In this document: positions 1 through 8,838 of the stretch, one piece after another
Layout: each line of letters opens with the position of its first letter
Numbering within the stretch: position 1 is the first letter of the stretch
NCBI RefSeq assembly: GCF_010111755.1
Contig: NC_088961.1
Coordinates: 62,001-126,000 of the forward strand
From: Nakaseomyces glabratus
Lineage: Eukaryota > Ascomycota > Saccharomycetes > Saccharomycetales > Saccharomycetaceae
Direction of reading: 5' to 3'
Length of the DNA: 64,000 bases
Made by a program: the position numbers and the translations under genes
Notes under the pieces: model-generated
The model's input: only the letters and a program-made list of their open reading frames with translations
What the model was told of the DNA's origin: nothing
Databases searched by the model: none

Positions 1-2889
1 TGCTGGGACCAATATTTTCAGAAATATGATTGATTGGACTCCCATATCCTGAAAGATACGCATGATCGTCTGAAGGGTATTAGTATGATACGAAGATAAT
101 GAATTGTCATTCAATATTTTCACAAGACTATGCATCACTACAGAAGGATAAAACTCTTCATTAGATGGTGACATTCCTTTTATCAGTAAATCAATGGCTG
201 TAGAATGCTGGGTTGTGTCAATTTTCTGAACGCCTTTAGAGTTAGTCTCAACTGCTCGGTATTTGTATGGATCGATAGCACCAAGTGTACCGATCAATTG
301 GATGATATCACGTTTTATTTCCATATTTGATTCGGTTTTTAGAATATTCATTAATAGTCCAAGGAGTTCAGGGTACTCAATTAGTGGGTCTATCACATAA
401 GCAGTCGAGCTTGATATCTGAATCAATGTTTTTATAGCTGTCGCTCTTTTTATTGAATTTAGTTGATTGTGTAATGTCGATATGATTATTGGCATTAGTT
501 GATGAACATAATTGGTTATATCAGGTCCCACTGCTTCCGCCAATGCACCGATAGTTTTCATGGCTATTGTAGCTACAGCAGATGAATTATCTTCTAATCT
601 TTGTATTAGACTATCAAGACAATCTTTTATAAACGGTACTAAAGTATCAGGATGAGAATTTATAACAGCATGGATCAAAGTTAGCATATTTTCTTTTTTT
701 CTATTTGTAGCAGAATATTTCAATTCTGTCAAAAAGCTAAGAAATATTTTTTGCATTTCTGGCACAACATATATGGGGTTGAATTCTGTAAGAGCACCTA
801 TTACTCTTATAGCTTCCAGTCTGATTGTATATACCTCATCGTTCACTGAGCAAAATAGTAGTCTAAGGTTATCTGGCTGTGCTAATTGAGAGCTAAAATG
901 ATAGTCAAAAGATTGTAGTATACTTAACCGTATATTTGAGTTTGGATCAGTTATTGCCAGAACAAGAAGTTTGCCTAGAACTGTAGCAGATGTATCAAGG
1001 GCATGTTCATCATCTGGTAGGTTGGCCTCTGTAAGCTTGTATAGTTCGACAGACTTCAATGCAGCAAGTTTCCTTACTGTTTCATGAGTATGTTCAATGT
1101 AAGCAATTATAGACATTTTTGTGTGTTCTGAAACCAAGTGTTTCGGGTCAATTATGTCAACCATTTTCAGAGTTTGAACAAGTAAGAAGTCGTCGTTATT
1201 ATCGGAATTTTGGTCACCGGTTTTCCAACAGTAATCCCTATCTCTCCATTTCCTGGCCAACGGTAATGATACCGTTTTCATTATTTGAGAATTGGTTCCA
1301 TCGTTGTATCTTTCCCCAGATAAATATGCGTGAACAATTTCTATTAGCCTTTTATCAATGCTTGTTGATAGTGCTGGAATAGATTTTTTTATGGTAGCCA
1401 TAACCTCCAAAAGATGAGACGATAAAGGGCATGACAATATTAGATCTAAAAATCCTTTATTGATATTTGTAGCGATTGCTGGACCAAGAGCGGCAGTTAA
1501 TTTGATAATGCAATAGAATAATGCCTTTTCGTAGTGTTTTCTAATTTTATACTTTGTTTGTAGTCCTTCTCTCAAATTTATCTCCAGTTGGTGAATGTAG
1601 GAGTGCATTTTTGATCTCACATTTTCTGATAAATCTCCAATAGAGATAAATATCGCTTCTTTATCTGCATTGTTGGCTGTACTGCTGTCCATATCTTTCA
1701 GTACTTTGAGATAAAAAGACATCGTGGGATCCAAATATTTACTGGCAAATATATCGGAATCATTCATTGCAAGTAGTGGTAGTATTGCGTAGACTTCTCG
1801 TCTCACAATGTCATTTTTATGATCTCTAAACTTTATCACAACCTGAAATATCTGAGAATACTTATCTTTGATGTATGAATCCTTCAGATTAAGTAGTTCC
1901 TTGAATGTTAATAATGTAGCATGTATGCTTTCGATGTTATTTGAATTCAGTCCTTGAGTCGCTGTAGAAAACGATCTTTGATACCATTCTCTTGCATTTT
2001 GTGGATCTCTGGATTGTAAAGTTTCCATGCATTTTCTCATAGTTTCAGCGGCATCTCTTCTTATAATTAGCTTTGTATCTTTTAATGAACCCCATATATT
2101 ATCCAATATCGGGTTGATGTAAGGAAATAGCAAATATGGAGAGTTTTCTATAAGAGAGTAAAGTATAAGTATTGCTGCATGTCTCCTATATTCCTGTTTA
2201 AAGTTTAATGGTGGGTTATCTGTCGATGCTGTTAGCCATTCCAAACAGGTTTTGACTTCAAAGTCAACAAATTCAGAAGTTACTGTCCCTCGAGGAAGTG
2301 CCAGCTTTCCAAGAGTTTGTGTGGCCAAACGCATAACGTCTATATCATTAGAAGGGATTAGTACTCTAAGGTAATTCGCTAGACGTGTTGTCTGGTTTGA
2401 TAGTTCACCGATTTCTAAATAAAAGTCTATAAGAGAATCGACAGCTAAGATTCCTCCCATCTTTTCATTAGAACTGGAACCATGAATCAGTTCAAATATT
2501 TTATTGTTTAGTGTGTTGATGAATCTCTGGAATTGATCAGTAGGTATTTCTCTGGCAATCGATATGATGGATGTTCTAAGTTCCATAGCAGTATTTGTTC
2601 TCACCATCTGGTCATCACTTTTCAGTCTTTCAAATAGATCATATAAATTTGAAGGTGAAATGTCCGAATCATCCCAACCATTTTCGAGATCAATAAACTT
2701 TGCATTTTCTTCCCCATTAGCCGAGGATGCAGCTCTTCTTGCCGTTGAGTTGTCAGTTGGGTCTCCACCTGGAGCCGAAACATTTGATAGTTCTTCCTCT
2801 GATTTACGATGCTTTCGTACAGTCAATTTATTGCTTTTATTGCCCGTTTTTATTCGCTTATCTGCTCCTTTTCTTAAAATGGCCTGCAT
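1..2889 (-). CDS. TOR1/TOR2: TOR-family phosphatidylinositol kinase-related protein kinase, N-terminal HEAT region (partial)
   Basis: An open minus-strand frame runs from an ATG at 2889, directly preceded by an in-frame TAA, to the left edge: 963 codons with no stop. The product matches the N-terminal HEAT-repeat part of yeast Tor1/Tor2. Shared landmarks are YLRVLIPSNDIDVMRLA, EFVDFEVKTCLEWLTAST and PYLLFPYINPILDNIW. TOR is the catalytic subunit of TORC1/TORC2, which couple nutrients to growth at vacuolar and plasma membranes; the FRB and kinase domains lie outside the window. The N-terminus starts with a basic stretch (about residues 5-30) that does not resemble the S. cerevisiae start, and identity looks only moderate by eye. 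I cannot decide between TOR1 and TOR2. The neighbour APM1 is not next to either TOR gene in S. cerevisiae. Confidence 0.85.
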   Translation of the reverse strand, partial: MQAILRKGADKRIKTGNKSNKLTVRKHRKSEEELSNVSAPGGDPTDNSTARRAASSANGEENAKFIDLENGWDDSDISPSNLYDLFERLKSDDQMVRTNTAMELRTSIISIAREIPTDQFQRFINTLNNKIFELIHGSSSNEKMGGILAVDSLIDFYLEIGELSNQTTRLANYLRVLIPSNDIDVMRLATQTLGKLALPRGTVTSEFVDFEVKTCLEWLTASTDNPPLNFKQEYRRHAAILILYSLIENSPYLLFPYINPILDNIWGSLKDTKLIIRRDAAETMRKCMETLQSRDPQNAREWYQRSFSTATQGLNSNNIESIHATLLTFKELLNLKDSYIKDKYSQIFQVVIKFRDHKNDIVRREVYAILPLLAMNDSDIFASKYLDPTMSFYLKVLKDMDSSTANNADKEAIFISIGDLSENVRSKMHSYIHQLEINLREGLQTKYKIRKHYEKALFYCIIKLTAALGPAIATNINKGFLDLILSCPLSSHLLEVMATIKKSIPALSTSIDKRLIEIVHAYLSGERYNDGTNSQIMKTVSLPLARKWRDRDYCWKTGDQNSDNNDDFLLVQTLKMVDIIDPKHLVSEHTKMSIIAYIEHTHETVRKLAALKSVELYKLTEANLPDDEHALDTSATVLGKLLVLAITDPNSNIRLSILQSFDYHFSSQLAQPDNLRLLFCSVNDEVYTIRLEAIRVIGALTEFNPIYVVPEMQKIFLSFLTELKYSATNRKKENMLTLIHAVINSHPDTLVPFIKDCLDSLIQRLEDNSSAVATIAMKTIGALAEAVGPDITNYVHQLMPIIISTLHNQLNSIKRATAIKTLIQISSSTAYVIDPLIEYPELLGLLMNILKTESNMEIKRDIIQLIGTLGAIDPYKYRAVETNSKGVQKIDTTQHSTAIDLLIKGMSPSNEEFYPSVVMHSLVKILNDNSLSSYHTNTLQTIMRIFQDMGVQSIIFLKILVPA

Positions 2890-3754
2890 TTATAATTGTG
2901 CGTAGCTGTGATGTATGCACTTTAGCTTTTTTTGTTAATTTAAATATGTCAATTACCTCCTCCTGATAGGCAGGTCATATAATGTGTATTATCCGCCTGT
3001 GTTGATAAATCTAAAAGCCCTTGTTGTTATTGTGCTTTAGTTTTGATCTAGAGAACTATTTTAGTTCTTTTCAGCCAAATTTCAATGGTAGCACGTTTTG
3101 GGTTCTCTTGTTAAATCTTTATTCAATTGAGGCTCTCTAGGAAGTGTTCGGAAATATAAAGTGCAATACAAGACGTCCTCAAATAGAATATATTTGTAGC
3201 TTATTCTAGCACTGACCTCTTGCATCATTTACTATGACTTCCGAATGTGATCTGACTGGCTCATTTAGGGTGATGTCTAGGAATAAACATATCTAATCAC
3301 GTGAAGTTGTATGCAAGGACATATTAGATTAAAATAGAATAGCTTATGAAGCAAGATGGTCAGATTACTAACTATTAAAAGTCCTTTGAAGAACTTATAT
3401 TCCTGCGACTCATATTATATGAGCAAAACCAACATCGGATAGGTCTATTGAAATAATAATTGTTGTTCCTGGCTATATTTTCAAATTGACGGCAAATAGA
3501 TCATATTAGGGCTGCCTCTTTTCGTTACTTTAACGAGCTAAGAAATTGGTTATATATTCACCCATTAAATATAGTGTGCGATTCAGAAATCTGTTCATTA
3601 TCAGTTAACCGTAAAAAAATTTATATTTAGCATGCTATTCTCTCGCTAACAAAATCTGGAAGCATAAAATAAATGCATAGCACTAGGTATATTCGATATA
3701 TAATTATTTATAAGTCACTAAAAGTCTGGCGTATTAATTGGGTAATTAAGTATA
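2890..3754. other. Intergenic region between TOR and APM1
   Basis: This A/T-rich stretch of 865 bases holds the TOR promoter and the APM1 3' region. An E-box (ATCACGTG) lies at about 3296-3303. I see no convincing ORF or RNA gene. Confidence 0.5.
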
Positions 3755-5125
3755 TCAAGAGAGTCTAATTGTATAGTCATCACCGCTCTTAGTAATATAT
3801 CTAACCCAAGGATAGCTCTTGTATTGAAGATTTTTTTCTTCAATTTTCAGATAGCGTACCTGAATGCCGGATGTGGTGAAATAAGGTATTTGAAACTTGA
3901 CTTGCACTGGTCTTTTTAACTTTTCTGATTCTTCTCCAGCATTGGTAGATGGAAGGCCCATTTCAGCCGCCATAGAATATTCCTTGTCTCCTGGGAATGT
4001 TCTAATTTTCCATAAGATTGCATTCTTTTCAGGCACGTATTTAATAGACCCGTGTGAGTATTTGAATACTGGAGTATCTGCGTCTTCAGGAACTGGAATT
4101 AATATCTCCACGTTAGTGGCTGTTGATTTCTTCTTTATCTGAGCTTTGGCTCTGCAAAATATTTCTATTCTTGATTTGGAATGAGTTTTAATATTGACGT
4201 CACACCAAATTAGTGGTTTGATTGCCGTAGATAATCTGTAGCTCATTAACTCAAAGTCTCCATCGGGTGGTATAAAGGTAATTTGCTTTTCGTTTTCAAA
4301 CTTGCTTAAACGAACACATTGATGAAATTTCAAGTCCTCAAGTTCCATATTGTTTGATCTCTTCTTTTTAGGTTTGGACTCATCAACACTACTGTCATCT
4401 GGTGCTATAGGAACACCGTTCTCATCACCTTCCAAATACTTTGAAAATAACCCTTTGTCGTTTATGCCAAGCTTCAAGTCGGGCATACCTGAAAGCTTTG
4501 ACTTTACTTTAACCTCACCAATTATCTCTGATCTCAAGACTTGTCCCTTCTGAGTCATTAGCATATTGATCGACTCGATAATATCCAGAAATGCCTCGTT
4601 TTTCTTGTGTTTTATACCTTCAGGACGCCAACTTACAGAATTTGTTAGTGATGTTGGAGGTCTAGCAGCATTTCTCTTCTTTTTGGCTGCTTTCTTCAGT
4701 TTGAAAGACTTTTGGGTAATGTATTGTTTCAACATCTTTGGCTCTGTGATTTGCGGAATCCCATAATCCATCATCTCATCTAGTAATTCATATATGATAA
4801 CAAAATTATCCCTAATGGATTCTTCTTCAACCGCTTTTAGATACTCAGAAAGTACTTCGATAACTTTGTGTAAAAAGCTAAAAATTAGGGCAGCATTGCA
4901 TGAAATTGAGGTAGCAATTGCTACAAGGTATAAATCATTGTGTTGGATGAATAGGAATTGTATACCATTGTGCTCGATACAAGGAGGTATCAGATTTGTC
5001 TCTTCTTCGAAATTTGAGAGGAGGATAGGAAACCTATCTATGGCCGAGAACGGTATGTCGTCTCTATACTTTCTCGATAAAAGAGGTCTACCCTTGTTGT
5101 CACAAAAATATATCGCAGATGCCAT
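3755..5125 (-). CDS. APM1: AP-1 clathrin adaptor complex medium (mu1) subunit
   Basis: The 456-residue product is a mu-adaptin. An N-terminal longin-like domain (about 1-140, beginning MASAIYFCDNKGRPLLSRKY) is followed by a lysine-rich linker (about 140-160) and a mu homology domain (about 190-455) ending in the conserved SYPWVRYITKSGDDYTIRL region. AP-1 sorts cargo between the trans-Golgi and endosomes by binding tyrosine-based signals through the mu homology domain. Length is close to S. cerevisiae Apm1 (475). A second basic patch (KPKKKR) sits in the linker region around residue 250. The ATG at 5125 matches the family start. S. cerevisiae APM2 is much longer, so APM1 is the better call. 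Confidence 0.93.
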   Translation of the reverse strand: MASAIYFCDNKGRPLLSRKYRDDIPFSAIDRFPILLSNFEEETNLIPPCIEHNGIQFLFIQHNDLYLVAIATSISCNAALIFSFLHKVIEVLSEYLKAVEEESIRDNFVIIYELLDEMMDYGIPQITEPKMLKQYITQKSFKLKKAAKKKRNAARPPTSLTNSVSWRPEGIKHKKNEAFLDIIESINMLMTQKGQVLRSEIIGEVKVKSKLSGMPDLKLGINDKGLFSKYLEGDENGVPIAPDDSSVDESKPKKKRSNNMELEDLKFHQCVRLSKFENEKQITFIPPDGDFELMSYRLSTAIKPLIWCDVNIKTHSKSRIEIFCRAKAQIKKKSTATNVEILIPVPEDADTPVFKYSHGSIKYVPEKNAILWKIRTFPGDKEYSMAAEMGLPSTNAGEESEKLKRPVQVKFQIPYFTTSGIQVRYLKIEEKNLQYKSYPWVRYITKSGDDYTIRLS

Positions 5126-5794
5126 TTAAAGAATTTCTCAGTGAAGAATGTTAGCGTTCTAACAACCAGGTTCTTTATCGTATTGATAGTTTGTAATGCA
5201 CGAAATCGAATATATCTTTAGCACTCAACCAAAACAAAATTTAAGAATTATAATATGCCGAATCAACTAAACTCTGTAAGGTTTCAATGGAGATTATGGT
5301 GTGGGACAAGAGCGACCGATAGATTGTTCAAGTTGTTTTGCGTTTATTTTTTGGATGTCAGCTATGGATTCAGGGTTGAAACAGTTCTAACTCAAACACC
5401 AAGACTGAAACAAATTGGTATCACTCTGGTTAATAATATTTCCTAGGATAGAAGAATGTGCCAGTAGTAGCGTCTTTCCAGAATCGATGAAATTTAAAGA
5501 CTAATGATAAATGTCACACTTATAATTCTAAATCCCTTTAAGTCTATCTTAAGATTCTTAGAGTAAAAGGAAAACTGGTAGGTATCCTGGTAAAAATTTG
5601 AATCGAAATTTCTATTGTGGTCAATTGATGTTTATATAATGAGTTCGTAATTACTATAGATTTGCCCTTTCGATTAACTGTCCTTTAAAATACCGTTTCA
5701 GCTTGTGCGAGAGACATTGAGAGACAATGAAAGTCATTTAAAGCCTCATCGTATATTATGATATTTTGCACTGCTTAAAACAAAAAAAGAAAAT
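5126..5794. other. Intergenic region between APM1 and tRNA-Asp
   Basis: This 669-base stretch contains the APM1 promoter. A 63-codon ATG ORF (5255-5446, plus) has no recognisable similarity and is probably chance. Nothing else is evident. Confidence 0.4.
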
Positions 5795-5866
5795 CTCCGC
5801 GACGGGGAATTGAACCCCGATCTGGCACGCGACAAGCGCCCATTCTGACCATTAAACTATCGCGGA
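5795..5866 (-). tRNA. tD(GUC): tRNA-Asp (anticodon GUC)
   Basis: On the minus strand a 72-nt cloverleaf starts TCCGCGATAG and ends CGTCGCGGAG. The acceptor arms pair, the anticodon loop reads CTTGTCGC with anticodon GTC, and the T-arm carries GGTTCAATTCC (box B). The minus strand downstream of the gene (TTTTCTTTTTTTG) gives a Pol III terminator. The sequence is almost identical to yeast tRNA-Asp. No intron. It sits at the edge of the chromosome X-type synteny block. Confidence 0.97.
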
Positions 5867-6800
5867 TTAATGATTTCTTGGTTTTCATGATTCGCAGCTC
5901 TGGTTTTGTAAGCACCCCATTGTTTTATGAAATTTCTGTTACCCGGATAGCACAGTTGAAAAACTTGAATTCTTTATTGACATGTCTTGGTAAGTGTCAA
6001 TAGTTGAACTTGACGATACTTGCTATATTTAACGTTTTGTACAGATAATCGATGAGAGGCAACGTAAACTACCATTGATTCAAGACAAAAGACATGTAAG
6101 CTATAACAAATACTAGTAGAACGCGATTTTTTTATTTTTAAATTTAAAAGTTACAGATGTTTACAATGTGAATATGAAAGATTGTATAAGGTAGAGATAC
6201 AAAGTTTCTTATGTTTGGTCTTATCCAGGACAATATAAAAATGCATTAAAAAAAAAAGACTAAAGATATGTATTTTTGACTTAGTATCAACATGAAAAAT
6301 ACATTTACCAATTTTAGTCTTTTAGTAGATGTGCACTTTGCCTGAAAAGTAACCACCATGAAATAAAAACATAAAATAAAGTAATGCAATAAAAAATAGT
6401 GTGGAGGAAAAGGCATCAAATGAAAGCCAATGACTTATTACAATAACCAACAAAATTATGACAACAGTAATGAAAAGTTTATGGAAAAAATATGCGAAAT
6501 ATAGTCAAGCATATGCAAGATGAATGGAATGCAATGAGGATATACCGATGCTGATAAAACAGGTAATATCGAACAAAACTTCTGGGAGAAAATAGCAAGA
6601 AAGTGTTGCTGGATAATTTCGAATGCAAAAATCTCTTATTTCAAATTAAAGACCTTCCATTCAGTTATGATGGACCCAGAAAGGTGATTCCACATATTTT
6701 TTTCTTTCTTGGTCACTTAAAATGCTGGCAAATGGTCACACAGATAACCCAAAAAAAGAAAAGCCATGATCTTTGTTATTGATCAGGTTCAATGCTTTAA
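5867..6800. other. Long ELO1 downstream region
   Basis: This 934-base A/T-rich region separates tRNA-Asp from the ELO1 stop. It contains a two-stem inverted repeat at 6254-6323 (listed separately) and no convincing ORF. It could hold a long ELO1 3' UTR or a non-coding transcript; the sequence alone does not decide. Confidence 0.4.
6254..6323. repeat. Two-stem imperfect inverted repeat (hairpin)
   Basis: An outer 11-bp perfect stem (AAAAGACTAAA 6254-6264 with TTTAGTCTTTT 6313-6323) encloses an inner 10-bp perfect stem (ATGTATTTTT 6268-6277 with AAAAATACAT 6295-6304). The internal loop is asymmetric (3 and 8 nt) and the terminal loop is 17 nt. It lies 478 nt downstream of the ELO1 stop codon on the ELO1 transcript side. 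Confidence 0.6.
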
Positions 6801-7697
6801 TCAATTTTTCTTCTTGTTTGTCGTGACAGGTTTCTTAGTGCCACTGCGCTTGTAGACCTCGATGTAGAATGCAATGAATAAGAACAAGTACGAAGAGATG
6901 ATTGCGCAGCCCGAATAATTAGAAGTCAAAGTACCTACGCAATCACCGCAGTGGGGCCATGAAGGGTAGAATCTGTAAGCGGTCTTTTGGTAAGCGGCGA
7001 AGTAGATGAAGCCCACGTCGAGGATGAATTGAATGATTTGGAACCTGGTGACCCATTCCTTCCACCAGACTCTGATACCTCTAGCAGCCAGGAAGTAGTA
7101 CCAGTACATGACGACGTGTACGCCCAAGTTCAAAGTGATTGGCACCCAAGCGATGGTGGTGTGGCCTACCAGTTGGATGTAGCAGAGCAATGCTGTGGCG
7201 CCGTGGTGGTAAGTATGTAAGAAGGTCAAGTTCTTGTGTTTGACCACCAGGAACAAAGTGTCTATGAATTCGACGAATTTTGTCAGGTAATTCAAGTAGT
7301 ACAAAGTCATCAGTGGCTGTGTCCAGGCGTACTTACTGCACAAGGTATCGTAAAGACCATGCCTGATGAGCAGAGGCACCAGCTGTTCCACCATCAAAGT
7401 CAGCAGCAAGAAAGAGAAAGAAGTCAGAAACAAGTTGTGGCATTGGAACAAAGTGTTCAGCTTGAAAGGTCTCGTGTTGCGCAGCATATATCTACCACCG
7501 AAGACCAGCAAGTAGTAAGTGGCGATGCCGACGAGGACATGCGAGAATTTACTTAGTGGGGGTCCTCCAGGGAAGAACTGGAACTCATCTGGCACAAACC
7601 TCCCGTTGGTCAGATAGCTGGCCGCATCATTGAAGTGGGACCACAGGTATATGTTGAAGAACGGTCTGTCCACTGTCGGCGTGTAGTCTTGCAACAT
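6801..7697 (-). CDS. ELO1: Fatty acid elongase, 3-ketoacyl-CoA synthase of the ELO family
   Basis: The 298-residue multi-spanning ER membrane protein carries the ELO signature: KFVEFIDT (140-147) and the catalytic histidine box HTYHH (161-165), followed by HVVMYWYYFLAARG. ELO proteins condense malonyl-CoA with acyl-CoA. The tail ends KKKN, fitting a dilysine ER-retrieval signal. The ATG at 7697 has an in-frame TAG just upstream. Synteny (next to CDC6, as YJL196C is next to YJL194W) argues for ELO1. Several segments (GRFVP.EFQF, HCGDCVG, GCAIISSYL) look more like ELO2, but the long ELO2 C-terminal tail is missing. The family call is certain; the paralogue call rests mainly on position. Confidence 0.88.
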   Translation of the reverse strand: MLQDYTPTVDRPFFNIYLWSHFNDAASYLTNGRFVPDEFQFFPGGPPLSKFSHVLVGIATYYLLVFGGRYMLRNTRPFKLNTLFQCHNLFLTSFSFLLLTLMVEQLVPLLIRHGLYDTLCSKYAWTQPLMTLYYLNYLTKFVEFIDTLFLVVKHKNLTFLHTYHHGATALLCYIQLVGHTTIAWVPITLNLGVHVVMYWYYFLAARGIRVWWKEWVTRFQIIQFILDVGFIYFAAYQKTAYRFYPSWPHCGDCVGTLTSNYSGCAIISSYLFLFIAFYIEVYKRSGTKKPVTTNKKKN

Positions 7698-8266
7698 CTT
7701 GTTCTATTCGTCCTCTTTCTTTTTATTTTTATTTTTATTCTTATTTTCAGTCTTTTTTTCTTGTAATCAGCTTTGTAGCAATTGAAGAAGTTGAAACAAT
7801 TGCTACACAATCTGCTTATATAGTAAATCCAATTCTTAGCATGTGGATCCGTTATAACGCCTTCCCCTGGAAATTTTCCCGCAAAAGTCTGCCCTAGAGA
7901 ATATTCGCAGTGCCCCACACAGTTTGCACTTGCGACTGCACAGTATTAGTTTGCACAGCCAGTGAAGACAAACACAGAGATGGGTATAACTGGATAAACA
8001 CCGATACCTTACACACAAATCACTACTGCAGGCGATTCCTTTCTTCTTCCCCCTCAAAACCCGTCGAGACCACCAAAATCACATGTGAGAATCTACCCAT
8101 AGCTGCACACGTAACACCACATGGCACACGTACTTCAGTACACCTTGGCCCGTCTCGTTCTCGTAGCTTTCAAGTCATCTATGCAAAACCTTCGTAGAGT
8201 TCGGGGCGAAGGAAGAAATCAGATGGCTGGCGTTTTACCTGTTAGGGTGGGGTGGTGGGAAGAGAA

Positions 8267-8298
8267 GCACTGCACAATAGCACTGCACAATAGCACTG
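8267..8298. repeat. 13-bp tandem repeat, about 2.5 copies
   Basis: The unit GCACTGCACAATA occurs at 8267-8279 and 8280-8292, with a partial third copy (GCACTG) to 8298. Confidence 0.8.
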
Positions 8299-8522
8299 AC
8301 ACCCATTACATATCCCAATCGGGTAATACCAGGGAAGTGAGAACCCAAGAAAACGGGCAGCAGCCGATTCATGCCTTTCCTGTACTCAAATGCCATTTGG
8401 ATCAAGTCGACTGCCTTCGTGTGTGCAGAGAGTGAGAGACGGGGGAGAGAGAGAGAAAACGCGTACAATAGGCCCACATTGGTCTACAATCGCCCAACAT
8501 GCTGTCTCTGTTGCTACACAGA

Positions 8523-8568
8523 GACAACCGCGCAGGGACAACCACGCAGGGACAACTACGCAGGGACA
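8523..8568. repeat. 14-bp minisatellite, about 3.3 copies
   Basis: Units of the form GACAACYRCGCAGG start at 8523, 8537 and 8551, each differing by one or two bases, with a partial copy from 8565. It lies about 270 bases upstream of the CDC6 start. Confidence 0.85.
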
Positions 8569-8619
8569 TCCCAGCAGTAGAAATCGTTGATCCCCACAAG
8601 ACATGCCTTTGTTCAATTA

Positions 8620-8629
8620 CCCTTTTGGG
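8620..8629 (+). promoter_or_regulatory. Mcm1/ECB-like site upstream of CDC6
   Basis: CCCTTTTGGG, inside the palindrome TTACCCTTTTGGGTA, fits the Mcm1 consensus CCYWWWNNGG. In S. cerevisiae, CDC6 is an early-cell-cycle-box (Mcm1) target, so the site makes sense here. Confidence 0.55.
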
Positions 8630-8718
8630 TATAGTAAGTGTCACGAAAAATAAAAAGTGAAGAAAACTTGCAGAGCCTGCAGCCTGCTGAAAAAAACTTG
8701 TTTGGCGTTTCGGATTTG

Positions 8719-8724
8719 ACGCGT
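8719..8724 (+). promoter_or_regulatory. MCB element (MBF site) upstream of CDC6
   Basis: A perfect ACGCGT lies 115 bases upstream of the CDC6 ATG; a second is at 8459-8464. MCBs drive G1/S transcription through Mbp1/Swi6. Confidence 0.55.
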
Positions 8725-8838
8725 TAAAATCTAGAGTTACACTATCACAGAGTATATAAGACTGAACCTTGTGGATAACTGAGTTGTTCCCTTCTGAATA
8801 CAGAAGTGCAAGAGCGTCAAAACAAACAACAAACCGAG

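Larger units (their letters stand above)
7698..8838. promoter_or_regulatory. Divergent ELO1/CDC6 promoter region
   Basis: This 1,141-base region lies between the two start codons. Towards CDC6 it holds two perfect MCB elements (ACGCGT at 8459-8464 and 8719-8724), a palindromic Mcm1/ECB-like site (CCCTTTTGGG, 8620-8629) and a TATA-like TATATAA (8753-8759). It also contains two short tandem repeats, listed separately. Overlapping small ORFs here have no family resemblance and look like chance. Confidence 0.6.

Noticed and set aside
3133..3303. Possible centromere: TTCGGAAATATAAA near 3147 and ATCACGTG near 3296
   Set aside because: The elements are in inconsistent orientation and the sequence between them is not the very A/T-rich CDEII type or length.
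5255..5446. 63-codon ATG ORF between APM1 and tRNA-Asp
   Set aside because: No recognisable similarity and a length expected by chance in a 669-base gap.
8806..8838. Eleven-codon upstream extension of CDC6
   Set aside because: Begins with GTG; the first ATG is at 8839. The same reasoning trims SOP4, ZPR1, TDA10, ADE3, ELP2, YPP1, PRP38, SMD1, UPF3 and MRP10.
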